Under the pieces are notes generated by a model. The model was not told the origin of the DNA, made no database searches, and saw only the letters and a list, made by a program, of their open reading frames with translations. 38,884 nt of DNA. Source: Acidimicrobiia bacterium. Its GTDB lineage: Bacteria > Actinomycetota > Acidimicrobiia > Acidimicrobiales > Ilumatobacteraceae. The stretch is from assembly GCA_009923785.1 (NCBI GenBank), contig RFSV01000013.1, forward strand, positions 1 through 38,884. Reading direction: 5' to 3'. The stretch's first letter is position 1. Every line of letters begins with the position of its first letter. This document shows positions 38,421-38,884 of this stretch, one piece after another. A program made the translations under genes and the position numbers.

Positions 38421-38468
38421 CACTCTGTTGCGGAGGCCTCGCCCCTGGGTCACTAGCGCAACAGAGTG
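38421..38468. repeat. 48-bp inverted-repeat element, copy 2
   Basis: CACTCTGTTGCG (38421-38432), 24-base spacer, CGCAACAGAGTG (38457-38468); the arms are perfectly complementary. It lies 11 bases beyond the crotonase stop. The spacers of the two copies agree at 14 of 24 positions in direct orientation, including CCC and GGTCA, so the copies are homologous and in the same orientation, 342 bases apart. Confidence 0.85.
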
Positions 38469-38479
38469 GGCAGAAATCG

Positions 38480-38884
38480 TCAGGTGCGGGTCCAGTTGGG
38501 GGAGCGCTTTTCCGCAAAGGCCCGGGGGCCCTCCTTCGAATCGTTCGTGGAGAAGATCGGCCAGCCGATCTCGAACTCGCGCTTCAGCCCGTCCTCTTCC
38601 GACATCGCCGCCGTTTCCTGCACCGACTTCAAAATCGCCTCCACGGCCAGTGGTCCGTTGGCGGCGATCATGTCGGCCAACTCCATCGCCTTCGCGAGCG
38701 CCTGGCCGTCGGGCACCACGTGTCCGATCAGGCCGATCTCCTTGGCTTCGGTGGCCGTGTAGCCACGCGCCGTGAGCAGCATCTCCAGGGCGTTGGTGTA
38801 GCCGATCTGCCTCTGCAGGCGCACCGTGCTTCCGCCCACCGGGAACAGCCCGCGGCGTGCTTCGAACACCCCGAACGTGGCCGA
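38480..38884 (-). CDS. Enoyl-CoA hydratase/isomerase (crotonase) family protein, 5' partial
   Basis: The C-terminal ~134 residues of a crotonase are present; the start lies beyond the window edge. FGVFEARRGLFPVGGSTVRLQRQIG corresponds to the second catalytic-Glu region, with Glu in EAR. It is followed by ALEMLLTARGYTATEAKEIGLIGHVV and the C-terminal helices that pack over the active site (SVQETAAMSEEDGLKREFE). The first catalytic region is not visible, so hydratase, isomerase or other crotonase chemistry cannot be separated. The gene ends 11 bases before inverted-repeat copy 2. Confidence 0.88.
   Translation of the reverse strand, partial: SATFGVFEARRGLFPVGGSTVRLQRQIGYTNALEMLLTARGYTATEAKEIGLIGHVVPDGQALAKAMELADMIAANGPLAVEAILKSVQETAAMSEEDGLKREFEIGWPIFSTNDSKEGPRAFAEKRSPNWTRT

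Noticed and set aside
38079-38468. The paired inverted repeats around the small gene as integron attC sites flanking a cassette.
   Set aside because: The arms lack the RYYYAAC and GTTRRRY core sites of attC (GCGCAAC and GTTGCGC do not fit), the gene has its own promoter, and no integrase is in view.
38079-38468. The two direct copies as a minimal CRISPR array.
   Set aside because: There are only two copies 342 bases apart with diverged centres and an open reading frame between them, and no cas gene.

Overview
The window looks like one compact stretch of chromosome from a high-GC actinobacterium. A member of the class Acidimicrobiia or a relative is my best guess. This is inferred from gene content and order, not from a marker gene. 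Supporting points are tsaB-rimI-tsaD placed before groES-groEL with CIRCE operators, the order cysteine desulfurase - mnmA - MetE-like - ligA (also found in mycobacteria), a type 2 OMP decarboxylase, a long actinobacterial-type leuA, a GlpX-type FBPase, MeaB and a PASTA-domain kinase-like protein. No rRNA, tRNA, CRISPR, prophage or insertion sequence was recognised. No stretch over 300 bases lacks a feature.

Layout. (1) 1-6021, plus strand: tsaB (5' end cut by the window), rimI, tsaD, dusB and maf joined by 4-base start/stop overlaps, then two CIRCE sites and groES-groEL, closed by a 20-bp hairpin. (2) 6107-13099: glpX (minus), an S9 peptidase, a tandem-duplicated small protein and a protein with a C-terminal J domain (plus), an MFS transporter (minus) facing murA (plus), and a 61-residue membrane protein (minus). 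(3) 13197-17408: NifU-type scaffold, MeaB and enoyl-CoA hydratase (plus), a GT4 glycosyltransferase (minus), azlC-azlD (plus). (4) 17410-26585: SRPBCC protein, galT and a methyltransferase (minus); cysteine desulfurase and mnmA (plus); an unknown membrane protein (minus); MetE-like protein and ligA (plus); a single-pass membrane protein (minus). (5) 26667-31428: PASTA pseudokinase, SDR and a DHA2 transporter (plus), an SCP2 protein (minus). (6) 31448-38884: an OSBS/NSAR enolase with its GNAT partner (minus), serA (plus), then pyrF, ferredoxin, leuA with an attenuator, a 59-residue orphan and a partial crotonase (minus).

Functional threads. tRNA modification recurs (t6A by TsaB/TsaD, dihydrouridine by DusB, 2-thiouridine by MnmA fed by the cysteine desulfurase). 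Amino-acid metabolism is represented by serA, leuA, azlCD and the NSAR-like pair. Cell-wall biology is represented by murA and the PASTA protein. Acyl-CoA and lipid metabolism is represented by two crotonases, MeaB, an MFE-2-like SDR and SCP2.

The most striking non-coding signal is that many first genes start 6 or 7 bases after a TANNNT hexamer, the architecture of leaderless transcripts. The most interesting single locus is the leuA leader. It has a predicted leaderless 10-residue peptide with five leucines, a switchable hairpin and an intrinsic terminator. Next to it lie two 48-bp inverted-repeat elements around an orphan small gene. Other points of note are a MurA with Asp in place of the catalytic Cys, a degenerate PASTA kinase, and a pyrF that appears to start at CTG.
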